This document shows, piece by piece, positions 8,356-16,809 of a DNA stretch of 64,000 bases; within the stretch, counting starts at the first letter, position 1; each line of letters opens with the position of its first letter. The stretch covers positions 142,153 to 206,152 of the forward strand of contig JAJZPF010000001.1 in the NCBI GenBank assembly GCA_021811315.1, given 5' to 3'. The notes beneath the pieces are model-generated. The model saw only the letters and a list, made by a program, of their open reading frames with translations, searched no databases and was not told where the DNA came from. The position numbers and the translations under genes were made by a program. Source of the stretch: a bacterium (lineage in GTDB: Bacteria; Elusimicrobiota; Elusimicrobia; Elusimicrobiales; UBA9959).

Positions 8356-9675
8356 TTATCCGGGCCTTGCCGAAGCCGGCGTTTCCGCCGCTTTCAAGGC
8401 AGGCACCGACAGGGAGAAATAGAAGCAGACGTTTTTACCGGGCTCGCTTTTAATTTCCAGCGCGCTGCCGTGGAGCAGCAGCATGTCGTTGCAGATCTTA
8501 AGCCCCAGCCCGAAGCCCTCGGCGGCGGCCTGGCCTTCCCCGGTCCTGAAAAATTCCGTCTTTATCTTCTCTATGTCCCCGGCGGCGATGCCCCGGCCGG
8601 AATTCTCTATGCGGAAAGTCACCTGCCCCGCTTTTTCGGCCGCGAGCCTGACCGCTATCCGGCCGTTTTCAGGCGTATATTTTACGGCATTGCCTACCAG
8701 GTTGGAGAGCACCAGCGCCATCGCCTCCTGGTCGGCGTCGATCACGACCGGCTCCTTCGCCATGTCCAGGGTAAAGGAAATTTTCTTCTTCAGCATTAAT
8801 TCTTCCATGACCGAGACCGCGCCGGCCACCAGGCCGCTAAGCGCCAGCGGCTTCTTTTCTATCTTGAACCTGCCGGCCTCCATCCTCGCCTCGCTCAGGA
8901 TATTCTTCACGTAGTTCTTCAGGGATTTCCGTTCATAGGCGAGGGTTCTGTACAGGCCGGCCCGCGCGGGGTCGTTTTTCACCGGCTCGGTTTCCTCCAG
9001 CAGGAAGATCACCGCGTCTATTACCGTGAGCGCGTTATTGAATTCGTGGCTGACGGTGTGCACCATGGCTGATTTAATAGCGGAGGACCTTTGCTCCCTG
9101 CGCAACAGCGACCTGATCTCCAGCAGCAGCCCCATTGCGCCCAAAGCCGCGAGAAAGATGATCGCCAGCTTGTGCGTAGTGGCGGCCAGGCGGTATCTCA
9201 TGGTTTCGCCGTTAATGGCGATGGCGAGCGTGCCCAGGCGCCTGCTTCCCACGGCCACAGGCTCGGAAAAATAATAATATTCCAGGCCGTCCGGGCCCTT
9301 GAAAGACTGCGTCAGGGCGAACCTGGAGTTCCTTGCGGCTATCCCCTCGCGGCTCTCGTCCTTCCCCCCTATTTTGTCGGGCTCGGAGTGGGAGCGTATT
9401 TTACCTGACTGGTCGGACACGACGGCGTATTTTATGACCTTATCCAGCGCCAGGTTATTTATAAGGAAGTGAAGGGAGAACAGGTCGACTTTGGGGAACA
9501 TGGCCTTGCCGGCCAGCCTGGCAGAGATCTCGGCGCGCAGGCGCGTATCCTCGAAGACCGATTTCCTGGCGTCGCTGAGCATCAGCCTGGCGGCCCCAAG
9601 TATCAGCAGGAGGACCAGCGCTGAAAAAGCGATGGACAGATTTACAGCCGTCTCCCTCAGCTTGCCGGTTCTCAT
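8356..9675 (-). CDS. Membrane sensor histidine kinase
   Basis: The 439-residue kinase has a first membrane helix (about 12-33), an extracytoplasmic sensor region (about 34-165, PDC/Cache-like in size), a second helix (about 168-188), then HisKA with the phospho-acceptor His210 in VSHEFNNALTVID, and a HATPase domain with N-box NLVGNAVKYTPENG, G1 SGRGIA and G2 FGLGLKIC. No HAMP or receiver is present. Its ATG overlaps the stop of the small lipoprotein gene by 4 bp, and the NarL-type regulator lies just before that, so barrel, regulator, lipoprotein and kinase form one operon. A HisKA (not HisKA_3) kinase next to a NarL-type regulator is a slightly unusual pairing. Confidence 0.9.
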   Translation of the reverse strand: MRTGKLRETAVNLSIAFSALVLLLILGAARLMLSDARKSVFEDTRLRAEISARLAGKAMFPKVDLFSLHFLINNLALDKVIKYAVVSDQSGKIRSHSEPDKIGGKDESREGIAARNSRFALTQSFKGPDGLEYYYFSEPVAVGSRRLGTLAIAINGETMRYRLAATTHKLAIIFLAALGAMGLLLEIRSLLRREQRSSAIKSAMVHTVSHEFNNALTVIDAVIFLLEETEPVKNDPARAGLYRTLAYERKSLKNYVKNILSEARMEAGRFKIEKKPLALSGLVAGAVSVMEELMLKKKISFTLDMAKEPVVIDADQEAMALVLSNLVGNAVKYTPENGRIAVRLAAEKAGQVTFRIENSGRGIAAGDIEKIKTEFFRTGEGQAAAEGFGLGLKICNDMLLLHGSALEIKSEPGKNVCFYFSLSVPALKAAETPASARPG

Positions 9676-10022
9676 TGCTTTTGCGGCGGCGTGGGCTTAT
9701 TCGCGCCGGAAACGCTCTTTATCTTCCCCCGCAGCTCTACGGCCGGCGGATACGAGGGGTACAGGGTGGAGATCTCGTTAATATAGCCCAGAGCGGCGTC
9801 CATATCGTTGTTGCTGTAGGCGCCGACCGCTTTGTAATACAGGCTTTCCACCGCTTTCGCGTCCTCGGGAGAAAGCTTCGCCGCGGCCTCTTTTTTTACC
9901 GCCGCCTCTTTTTCTACCGGCGCCGCCGGGGGCGGCGTTTTCCGGGCCGCGTGCGCGCAGGCGCAGAACAGAGCCGCGGAAAAAACCGCGAATAGAGCTT
10001 TATTAAGGCGGAGGAAGGGCAT
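9672..10022 (-). CDS. Small alanine/lysine-rich lipoprotein with TPR-like segment
   Basis: A 116-residue protein with a lipoprotein signal (LFCAC lipobox, Cys at about residue 21), a Pro/Ala/Glu/Lys-rich linker (about 28-50) and a single helical pair (about 51-100) resembling a tetratricopeptide repeat (KAVESLYYKAVGAYSNNDMDAALGYINE). It could be a periplasmic accessory of the kinase that its gene overlaps (ATGA junction), for example presenting a signal to the sensor domain; that is inference from context only. No named family was recognised. Confidence 0.75.
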   Translation of the reverse strand: MPFLRLNKALFAVFSAALFCACAHAARKTPPPAAPVEKEAAVKKEAAAKLSPEDAKAVESLYYKAVGAYSNNDMDAALGYINEISTLYPSYPPAVELRGKIKSVSGANKPTPPQKQ

Positions 10023-10036
10023 AAAATGACCGCTGT

Positions 10037-10696
10037 TTATTTTAGCGAGGTCAGGCCGTGCTGGATGGCGTACTTGGTAAGTCCGGCCACGGTCGGGATA
10101 TGAAGTTTATGCGAGATATGCTCCCGGTGCGTCTCGGCCGTCCTTACCCCGATACCGAGCCTGGCGGCTACGCCTTTATTCGAGAGCCCTTCCGCGAGCA
10201 AAGCGACCACCTCCAGCTCGCGCGCCGTAAGCGCCGGGCTCTCCTGCTTGTCCGGAGGGAGCTTGGGCGCGGGGGCTAAGATAGCGTCCGTCATGCCGGC
10301 CGGGAAATGGAGGCCGCCCTTCGACACCTGCCTGATAGCGTCCAGCAGCTCCGCGGTGGGCTGGTCTTTCATCACGTAGCCCTGGACCCCGCAGCGGGCC
10401 ATCCGCACCACATATTCCTCGCTGGAATGGATGCTGAAAGCGATGATCTTGGACTTCGGGACCAGCCTGCGCAGGCGGCGCGCCAGCTCCCCCCCGTCCA
10501 TCAGCGGCAAATTAACGTCGAGCACGATAACGTCTGGAGCCAGTTTCCTGACCTTCCTGAGCGTTTCTTTAGCGTCGGAAGCCTCGCCCACTACCGCTAT
10601 GGAGCGGCTGGTCAGGTAGGAGCGCACCCCTTCGCGCACGATCGGGTGGTCGTCCACGAGGAAGACCTTGATCTTCTTTTGTTTTTCGTCTGTCAC
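10037..10696 (-). CDS. NarL/FixJ-family response regulator
   Basis: The 219-residue regulator has a receiver (residues about 8-125; acidic pair VDDHP, phospho-acceptor Asp60 in VLDVNLP, conserved Lys in VMKDQPT) and a LuxR-type helix-turn-helix (about 155-215; LTARELEVVALLAEGLSNKG and RLGIGVRTAETHREHI). It should bind DNA when phosphorylated, probably by the kinase two genes downstream. It is closely related to the regulators at 12130-12813 and 11412-11954, which points to local duplication. It is one of two candidates for binding the shared operator described at 8247, 11338, 12056 and 16810. Confidence 0.94.
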   Translation of the reverse strand: MTDEKQKKIKVFLVDDHPIVREGVRSYLTSRSIAVVGEASDAKETLRKVRKLAPDVIVLDVNLPLMDGGELARRLRRLVPKSKIIAFSIHSSEEYVVRMARCGVQGYVMKDQPTAELLDAIRQVSKGGLHFPAGMTDAILAPAPKLPPDKQESPALTARELEVVALLAEGLSNKGVAARLGIGVRTAETHREHISHKLHIPTVAGLTKYAIQHGLTSLK

Positions 10697-10714
10697 TTTA
10701 GCATCTCTCTGTTC

Positions 10715-11299
10715 CTAAAAAGAATAATTCACCGCCGCGGTGAGCATGAAGCCCCTGTCTTTGAAATTCCTGCCCAAAGGGTGAGCGACGTCCTGGGAAC
10801 GTATATCCTCGGTCCACAGATAACGGTAAGACCCGCCAAAAGACCAGGCGCTGTCCCTGAAGAACTCTACCCCGGCCCCGGCATGGGGCCCGAAACGGAA
10901 CCCGCTGCTGTCGGTCGGGGTGTCTACCTGGGTGTAATACCAGCCGCCGCCGGCTAAAATATACGGGGCGAACCTGTAGCCATGCGGCATAAGGTATACC
11001 AGCACTGAAAGCTGGATAGGGACAACGCTTACTTTAGTCCCGGAGAACCTGTCCTGGCGCAAGTCCACCGAGCCTTCCAAAGCCCACCTGCGCGTAAGAT
11101 GATAACGCACCTGCACGCCCTCGGCAAAGTCGCCGTGATCGGCGTCCTTGGGGCGATAATACGCGGCGCGCCCGCCTATCGACAAACCGGGCCGGGGCCC
11201 GTGGCTTTCTTCCGCTTCGGATTGTGCGGAAGCCGGCAAAGCAGCGAACAGGCCGGCCGCCAGCAGGATAAAGAAAGCAGAGATCTTGCGTGTAGTCAT
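10715..11299 (-). CDS. Outer-membrane beta-barrel protein
   Basis: Starting at ATG 11299, the product is 194 residues with a signal peptide (cleavage near ASA/QSEAEE) and alternating beta-strand sequence of an eight-stranded OmpA/OmpW-like barrel (GGRAAYYRP, VQVRYHLTRRWALEGSVDL, PYILAGGGWYYTQ, GAGVEFF, FGGSYRYLW), ending in an aromatic residue (NYSF). The upstream in-frame extension to 11356 was not used because the signal peptide begins at 11299 and a predicted transcription start lies near 11331. It is first in the operon with the regulator 10037, the lipoprotein and the kinase, and its promoter has the shared operator. Confidence 0.85.
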   Translation of the reverse strand: MTTRKISAFFILLAAGLFAALPASAQSEAEESHGPRPGLSIGGRAAYYRPKDADHGDFAEGVQVRYHLTRRWALEGSVDLRQDRFSGTKVSVVPIQLSVLVYLMPHGYRFAPYILAGGGWYYTQVDTPTDSSGFRFGPHAGAGVEFFRDSAWSFGGSYRYLWTEDIRSQDVAHPLGRNFKDRGFMLTAAVNYSF

Positions 11300-11337
11300 A
11301 AATAAGATTTTCCGCGGCTTCGCGGTCCCATATATAG

Positions 11338-11405
11338 AGCATACCGCATAGGGCAAACCCTGCCAATGCGGAATTATACGCGTAATAGGACGGTGATAAT
11401 ACGGA
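11338..11405 (-). promoter_or_regulatory. Regulated promoter of the barrel/RR/kinase operon (regulon site 2 of 4)
   Basis: Minus-strand -10 box TATGCT at 11338-11343, followed by CTATATA as in the promoter at 12056. A 22-bp gap separates it from an imperfect dyad at 11366-11383 (ATGCGGAATTATACGCGT on plus), and a distal TCCGTATTA block lies at 11400-11405. Predicted start is near 11331, giving a 32-nt leader. Spacing is identical to the copies at 12056 and 16810. Confidence 0.72.
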
Positions 11406-11411
11406 GAAGGC

Positions 11412-11954
11412 TTAAGTTTTCGACGGCGGTTTTTTTACAAGGCCGCCCTTGAGACGGGAGCCCCTGGAAGGTTTGCGGCCGGGATTCAGCCGCAGGGGTT
11501 TTTTAGCGGAAAGCTTCGGCCTCTTGTCGGGACCGGCGACAGTCATCCCCGCGGGGAAATACCGGCCGCCGCCAAAAACCTGCCTGACCGCGTCGAGCAG
11601 TTCGGAAGTAGGCTGGCTCTTCATCACATAGCCGCTCGCGCCGCAGCGGGCCATCCGCACTACGTATTCCTCGCTGGAATGGATGCTGAAAGCGATGATC
11701 TTGGACTTCGGGACCAGCCTTCGCAGGCTGCCGGCGACTTCCCAGCCGTCCATTGAGGGCAGATTGACGTCCAGCACTATGACATCAGGCGCTATTTTTT
11801 TTACCTTGCGGAAAGCCTCCGGGGCGTCCGAAGCTTCTCCAACCACCTCGATAGCGCAGCTGGTCAGGAAAGCGCGCACTCCGTCCCGCACGATCGGATG
11901 GTCGTCTATCAGGAAAACCCTTATCTTGTTTTCTTTGCAGTCTTTAATGCTCAT
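11412..11954 (-). CDS. Orphan receiver protein; NarL paralogue lacking the HTH domain
   Basis: About 180 residues from ATG 11954 (an in-frame ATG at 12005 is also possible; alignment with its paralogues favours 11954). The receiver (residues about 12-130) is intact with IDDHP, Asp62 in VLDVNLP and the conserved Lys in VMKSQPT, and is very similar to the regulators on both sides. Where they continue into a LuxR-type HTH, this protein has only a basic tail (KRPKLSAKKPLRLNPGRKPS and beyond). It may act as a phosphate sink, a dimerising modulator or a non-specific DNA binder. Its promoter carries the best copy of the regulon operator. Confidence 0.85.
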   Translation of the reverse strand: MSIKDCKENKIRVFLIDDHPIVRDGVRAFLTSCAIEVVGEASDAPEAFRKVKKIAPDVIVLDVNLPSMDGWEVAGSLRRLVPKSKIIAFSIHSSEEYVVRMARCGASGYVMKSQPTSELLDAVRQVFGGGRYFPAGMTVAGPDKRPKLSAKKPLRLNPGRKPSRGSRLKGGLVKKPPSKT

Positions 11955-12055
11955 TGTCCGTTCGCCGGCCATAGACTTCGGCACGGCGCTGCCCGCTTGC
12001 CTCATGCGCCGCCCGCGCGCGCCCCGGCAGGCAAAACTCCGTGTCCTGTATATAA

Positions 12056-12122
12056 AGTATAGCGGTCAGGGCGCGCGCTACCAATGCGTAACTTTACGCA
12101 TGGTCATACGTAGTAATACGGA
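12056..12122 (-). promoter_or_regulatory. Regulated promoter of the orphan receiver gene (regulon site 3 of 4, perfect dyad)
   Basis: Minus-strand -10 box TATACT at 12056-12061, then a 22-bp gap to a perfect 8+8 dyad at 12084-12101 (ATGCGTAA CT TTACGCAT), centred near -43 from the predicted start (about 12049). A distal site CGTATTACTACG (12109-12120, 4-bp arms CGTA/TACG; TCCGTA block 12117-12122) is centred two helical turns further upstream, near -65. There is no -35 box. This is the arrangement expected of an activator-dependent promoter. Confidence 0.78.
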
Positions 12123-12129
12123 GACGCTT

Positions 12130-12813
12130 TTAAGTCTTGGGCTGGACGGGCAGGCCCAGAGAGGTCAGTCCGTGCTGGATCGCGTATTTCGTAAGCCCGG
12201 CGATGGTCATGATATTGAGCTTGTGCGAGACATGCTCGCGATGGGTCTCGGCGGTCCGCACGCTGATGCCCAGCTTGCGCGCTACCTCTTTATTGGCCAG
12301 GCCCTCGGCCAGAAGCGTGAGAACTTCCCTCTCGCGCGTGGTCAAGACCACTTTACCCTCATCCTCCGCGGAAGGCTTGGACTCGGGGGACAGAATAGCG
12401 TCGGACATTTCAGGAGGGAAATAGAGCCCGCCCTTGTGCACCTGCTGGATGGCCTCCACGAGTTTAGCCGTGGGCGCGTCCTTCATCACGTAGCCGTGCG
12501 CGCCGCAGCGCGCCATCCTGACCACGTATTCCTGGCTGGCATGGACGCTGAAACCGATGATCTTGGCGGCGGGAACGGTCAGCCGCAGCCGGCGGGCGAG
12601 CTCGCCGCCGTCGAGGGAAGGCAGGTTCACGTCCAGAATTATAACCTCGGGAGCCAGCTTCTTTACCTTCCGGAGGGCTTCTTTGGCGTCGGCGGCTTCA
12701 CCCACCACCGAAACAGAACCCTGGGCGGTCAGGTAGGACCGCACTCCTTCGCGCACGGCGGGATGATCGTCCACCAGGAACACTTTTATCTTGGGCTGGT
12801 TTTTCTTTTTCAT
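12130..12813 (-). CDS. NarL/FixJ-family response regulator paired with the CheB-CheR kinase
   Basis: The 227-residue regulator has a receiver with VDDHP, Asp61 in ILDVNLP and VMKDAPT, and a C-terminal LuxR HTH (about 155-220, LTTREREVLTLLAEGLANKE; LGISVRTAETHREHV). Its start codon overlaps the end of the HisKA_3-type kinase gene by 4 bp (ATGA). This is the standard pairing of an HPK7 kinase with a NarL regulator, so the kinase at 12810-16754 is its likely partner. Strong similarity to the regulator at 10037 suggests duplication and possible crosstalk. Confidence 0.94.
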   Translation of the reverse strand: MKKKNQPKIKVFLVDDHPAVREGVRSYLTAQGSVSVVGEAADAKEALRKVKKLAPEVIILDVNLPSLDGGELARRLRLTVPAAKIIGFSVHASQEYVVRMARCGAHGYVMKDAPTAKLVEAIQQVHKGGLYFPPEMSDAILSPESKPSAEDEGKVVLTTREREVLTLLAEGLANKEVARKLGISVRTAETHREHVSHKLNIMTIAGLTKYAIQHGLTSLGLPVQPKT

Positions 12814-15800
12814 ACTGTTTCTCCTCCCGCGCCGGACAGGGGAATACGGACGGTGAGCATGGTCCCGGACCCCGGCTTGGAATTAAGTTCCAGGGAGCCC
12901 CCCAACAGTTCCGACCGCTCGCGCATGCTGCCAAGGCCTATGCCCCGCCCGGCCGGCTGCCGCTTTCCGCCAAGGGCAAAGCCTATCCCGTTGTCTTTCA
13001 CGCTCAACACTATCTCTTTCCCCTTGCGGGAGAGATTTACCGAGGCCAGGGTCGCCTTGGAATGTTTTCCGACGTTATTCAGAGCTTCCTGGGCGATACG
13101 GAAAAGCGCCAGCGCAAGGCCGGGCGCTATTTCCGCGGGGACATTCCCCGCTTGCAGCGTTACGGGGACTCCCGCGCGCTCTTTGAACTCGCGGCAAAGC
13201 GTGCGCAGGGCCGGCTCGAGGCCGAGGTCCACAAGTTCAGAGGGCATGAGGTTCTGAGAGACGCGGCGTATTTCCGAAATGGCCTGGCTCAATAGCCCGC
13301 CCACTTTAACTATTTTCCCCGCGGCTTTCCCGTCCAGGGCTATCTCCCCGGGCAGGGACTCCAGCCTGAATTTAACTCCGGAAAGTATCTGGCCGACGCC
13401 GTCGTGGAGTTCGCGGGAAAGGCGCTTCCGCTCGGTTTCCTGGGCGGAGATAGCGCGCATATGCAGCCCGCGCAGTTCGCGTTCGCTCCGCTTTTGTTCC
13501 GTTATATCTCTTTCGGTGGTGGCGACCTCCACGGGCCGGCCATTGTCGTCGCGCAGCACCGTCACCGTAAGCAGCACATCAAGCGTCCGGCCGCCGCGCG
13601 TGAGGCGCTGGGCCTCTATCGGCGCCGCCGAGACCCGGACCAGCTCCCTCGCCCTGATAAGTTTGTTTTCCGGCATGAGCCTTTTGATGCTCATTGCCAG
13701 GGCCTCGGCTTCGGTGTAACCGTACATTTTCTGGGCGCCTTTGTTCCAGGCGATGATCTGGTCATCGAGATCGCAGATGATCACGGCGTCATTGGAGTCC
13801 AGCACCGAAGTGGCCAGCCGCAAAACGGTTTTTTCAGAGAGTTTCCTCTCCCGCTCGGCCCGCTTTTGCTCGGTGATATCACGCTCGGTCTTTGCGACTT
13901 CTACCGCCCGGCCTTTATCGTCGCGCAGCACCGTGACGGTGAGCAGCACGTCCAGGATCCGGCCGTCCTTCGCGCGGCGCCGCGTCTCTATCGGCGCCGC
14001 CGAGACCCGGACCAGGTCCCGCGCTTTTACGCGCATTTTCTCCGGCATGAGCCGGCTGATATTCATTCCAAGGGCTTCCGCTTCCGTATAGCCGTACATT
14101 TTCTGGGCGCCTTTGTTCCAGGCGGTGATCCGGTCGTTCAGATCGCAGATGATCACGGCGTCATTGGAGTCCAGCACCACCGTGGCCAGCCGCTGTACGT
14201 TCTTCTCCGCGAGCTTCCGGTCCTGGATATCTATCAGCGCCATCACGGCGCCCTCGGTCTTGCTCTTTTCGGTCTTGCTCTTGTCGATCCGGTAAGGCCG
14301 CGCCACAAGGTAATGCCAGCGGCCCTGGATATCCTGCACTTCGAGCTTTTGGACCTGCCCGTTCCTGATCACTTTCAGGAGCAGCTGTTTTAGGCCCGGA
14401 AGGAACAGCGGGAGCTTGATCTCCGCGATGGAGCGCCCGATCTTGTCAGCGGACATGCCGAGCGCTTTCTCCGCCGGCGGCGTGAAGCGGCGGACGGCCA
14501 GGTCGGGGTCCAGCAGGAGGATGGGGATATCGATATTTGCCAGGAGATTGGAAAAATCGCTGTTTGCGCGGTTCAAAACCTGGTTGGCTTCCCCGAGCTC
14601 CTCGGTAGAAGTGAGCAGCTCTTCGTTGGTGGACTGAAGCTCTTCCTTGGCCGTTTCGAACTCCTCGTTGACGCTCTGCAGTTCCTCGTTCCCGGAAAGG
14701 AGCTCCTCATTGGAAACCTTTAGCTTCATGTTGGTGGCTTCCTGCTCTTCGATGATGGCCTTAAGCTGCTCTCCGGAAACCGCCAGGTCCTCTTTTAGCT
14801 CTATCACGCGGCGGCTGTCTTTGCCGTTCCTTGCCACCCCGGCCTGCCGCCGGCCTGGCTGGGCTTCGCCGAGCTCTTCGAACAGTATCAGGAAACATTC
14901 CTGGTGCAGGTTCGAGGCCTTGATCGGCAGGACCTCTATCTGGATGCGCTTTGCAACCCCGCCGGGGCCGGGCGCAGCTATCTCCTTGCGCACGGCGCAA
15001 GCGGATTTTTTCGCGATATGGATAGCGGCCCGGAATTCAAGCAGGAACTCCCCCGAAGCCATGCGGCGGAGGTTCATGCTGGGCTTGCCGGGCGCCGGCT
15101 TGAGGTAAGAAGAGGTATCCCCGAGGAAACGCAGGATCTCCAGATCGCCGTTGACTATGACGCCGTTCGGGATATAGCGGGCCGGCAGTACGCTGTCCAG
15201 CTCGCCCTGCAGGTCCAGGGCGTCCTGGGCCGGGTTATTCTGCTCCACCGCGCTTTGCACGAGGCTTTTAGCGGCGTACCCCGGCTCCATGAAACGGCCG
15301 AATTGCACGAAATCAAGGCGGGGATTAGAAGCCGAGGTCCGCTCGAAAAAAACTTTCTTTTTCAGGTTCAGGAGAGAAAGACCGCCAGTATACTCGCCGA
15401 TGCTCTCGGAATGGCCCAGCATCAGGACGCCCCTGGGCTTCAAGGCGTACTGGAAGATCTGCAGGGCTTTTTCCTGCAGGGCCGGGCCAAGATAGATCAG
15501 CAGGTTGCGGCAGCTTACCAGGTCCAGGTTGATGAAAGGCGGGTCCTTCAAAAGGTTTTTGGCGGTAAAGACGCAGCGATCGCGGATAGCCGGGACTATA
15601 CGGTAGCCATCAGGCGTCTCCGTAAAAAAGCGCCGCAGCCGCTCGGGGGAAACATCGGCTTTTATCTTTTTGGAATAGGCTCCCGCCCTGGCTTTTTCTA
15701 TCCCCTCGGGATTCACGTCCGTTGCGAAGATCTGGAAGGGAACCTGGGATGCCCGCGGGCCAAGGAACTCGACCAGGTTTATCGCGTGGGAATAAGCCTC

Positions 15801-16754
15801 TTCACCGGTGGAGCAGCCAGGAACCCAGATGCGGACGGGCGCGGCGGAGGCCCTGTTCTTGAGGAGGCGCGGGTAGATATCGCTCTTTAAAGCTTTGAAG
15901 GCTTCCGGCTCCCGGAAGAACGAAGTCACGGAGATCAGTATATCGCTGTAGAGCTGATCCAGTTCGCCGGGATCCGCTTTCAGCATACGGAAATATTTCC
16001 CCGGCTCGCTGACCCGCTTCAGCGCCATGCGCCTCTGGACGCGCCGGCGGAGAGTGCTCTGCTTATAAAATCCGAACTCTACCCCTTTGGCGGTACGCAG
16101 CAGTTCCAGGATGCCGTTCATTGACTCTTCGCCGGGGGCGCGCTCTTTTTTTCCCGCCTCGCGGGACCGGCTTGCGCCGGCGGCGGAGCCCAGCTTTTTA
16201 CCTATCTCCGCCGGGGAAAGAACGAAGTCCGCATAGCCGGCGACAAAGGCCGAATTAGGCATACTGGGGTGGGCCGCCGTTTTCCCGTCCTGCACGAAAG
16301 TAGTTCCTCCGTTCTCTTTGATCGCTTTCAGACCGTCGGTACCGTCGTCGCCCTCCCCGGACAACAGGCCCCCTATCGCGTTCTTTCCCTGGTCAGCGGC
16401 CAGGGAGCGGAAGAAACTGTCTATAGGGTTGCGCCAGTCAGACTTGTGCCCGAACGAGGAAAGGTGGAGAACTCCCCCCCTTATCTGCATAGCGCGGTTA
16501 GGCGGAAGTATATAGACCCGGTTGGGCAGGACCTTGTCGCCGCTTTTGACTTCGGCGATCGGAAGCTTGGTGTTGCGCACCAGGATGTCGGCCAACTGGC
16601 TTTTATACTGGGGGGCCAAATGGGGGACAAGAATGAAAGCCATGCCTGGCTTCAGCGGCAGGGCGCCCAGCAGGTCCGAAAAAGCCTTTAGGCCGCCGGC
16701 CGAAGCGCCTATCGCGGCAATAGGGAAACCTTTAGGATTCTTATTTTTTTTCAC
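12810..16754 (-). CDS. CheB-CheR-PAS-HisKA_3 multidomain sensor kinase
   Basis: 1314 residues from a GTG at 16754 behind an AGGGG site. Domains in order: CheB methylesterase (about 8-195; Ser18 in GASAGG, His46, Asp138 in GEGDDGTDG), CheR all-alpha and methyltransferase domains (about 215-480; VPGCSTGEEAYS), a coiled coil with NEELxSxNEELQS heptads (about 640-740), three PAS domains (about 745-860, 870-985, 995-1110), HisKA_3 with His1117 in RELHDGVGQ, and HATPase_c (DNGIGF, GRGIGLGSMRER). The receiver normally fused to CheB is absent and no chemoreceptor gene is nearby, so this is a sensory rather than classical chemotaxis protein. PAS2 and PAS3 are a recent tandem duplication. Confidence 0.95.
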   Translation of the reverse strand: MKKNKNPKGFPIAAIGASAGGLKAFSDLLGALPLKPGMAFILVPHLAPQYKSQLADILVRNTKLPIAEVKSGDKVLPNRVYILPPNRAMQIRGGVLHLSSFGHKSDWRNPIDSFFRSLAADQGKNAIGGLLSGEGDDGTDGLKAIKENGGTTFVQDGKTAAHPSMPNSAFVAGYADFVLSPAEIGKKLGSAAGASRSREAGKKERAPGEESMNGILELLRTAKGVEFGFYKQSTLRRRVQRRMALKRVSEPGKYFRMLKADPGELDQLYSDILISVTSFFREPEAFKALKSDIYPRLLKNRASAAPVRIWVPGCSTGEEAYSHAINLVEFLGPRASQVPFQIFATDVNPEGIEKARAGAYSKKIKADVSPERLRRFFTETPDGYRIVPAIRDRCVFTAKNLLKDPPFINLDLVSCRNLLIYLGPALQEKALQIFQYALKPRGVLMLGHSESIGEYTGGLSLLNLKKKVFFERTSASNPRLDFVQFGRFMEPGYAAKSLVQSAVEQNNPAQDALDLQGELDSVLPARYIPNGVIVNGDLEILRFLGDTSSYLKPAPGKPSMNLRRMASGEFLLEFRAAIHIAKKSACAVRKEIAAPGPGGVAKRIQIEVLPIKASNLHQECFLILFEELGEAQPGRRQAGVARNGKDSRRVIELKEDLAVSGEQLKAIIEEQEATNMKLKVSNEELLSGNEELQSVNEEFETAKEELQSTNEELLTSTEELGEANQVLNRANSDFSNLLANIDIPILLLDPDLAVRRFTPPAEKALGMSADKIGRSIAEIKLPLFLPGLKQLLLKVIRNGQVQKLEVQDIQGRWHYLVARPYRIDKSKTEKSKTEGAVMALIDIQDRKLAEKNVQRLATVVLDSNDAVIICDLNDRITAWNKGAQKMYGYTEAEALGMNISRLMPEKMRVKARDLVRVSAAPIETRRRAKDGRILDVLLTVTVLRDDKGRAVEVAKTERDITEQKRAERERKLSEKTVLRLATSVLDSNDAVIICDLDDQIIAWNKGAQKMYGYTEAEALAMSIKRLMPENKLIRARELVRVSAAPIEAQRLTRGGRTLDVLLTVTVLRDDNGRPVEVATTERDITEQKRSERELRGLHMRAISAQETERKRLSRELHDGVGQILSGVKFRLESLPGEIALDGKAAGKIVKVGGLLSQAISEIRRVSQNLMPSELVDLGLEPALRTLCREFKERAGVPVTLQAGNVPAEIAPGLALALFRIAQEALNNVGKHSKATLASVNLSRKGKEIVLSVKDNGIGFALGGKRQPAGRGIGLGSMRERSELLGGSLELNSKPGSGTMLTVRIPLSGAGGETV
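13497..14240 (-). repeat. Tandem 372-bp duplication encoding PAS2 and PAS3 of the sensor kinase
   Basis: Two copies of about 372 bp (roughly 13497-13868 and 13869-14240) encode nearly the same PAS-PAC unit. Matching blocks such as CGCAGCACCGT (13551 and 13923) and GATCACGGCGTCATTGGAGT (near 13778 and 14150) recur at the same 372-bp offset. At protein level both contain SNDAVIICDL, WNKGAQKMYGYTEAEAL and ERDITEQKR. The period of 124 codons keeps the frame. Confidence 0.85.
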
Positions 16755-16809
16755 ATGACCCCTGAGGTAACTATACCTTGTCTAAGTTGCCTGTACAAGG
16801 CCAATACCA

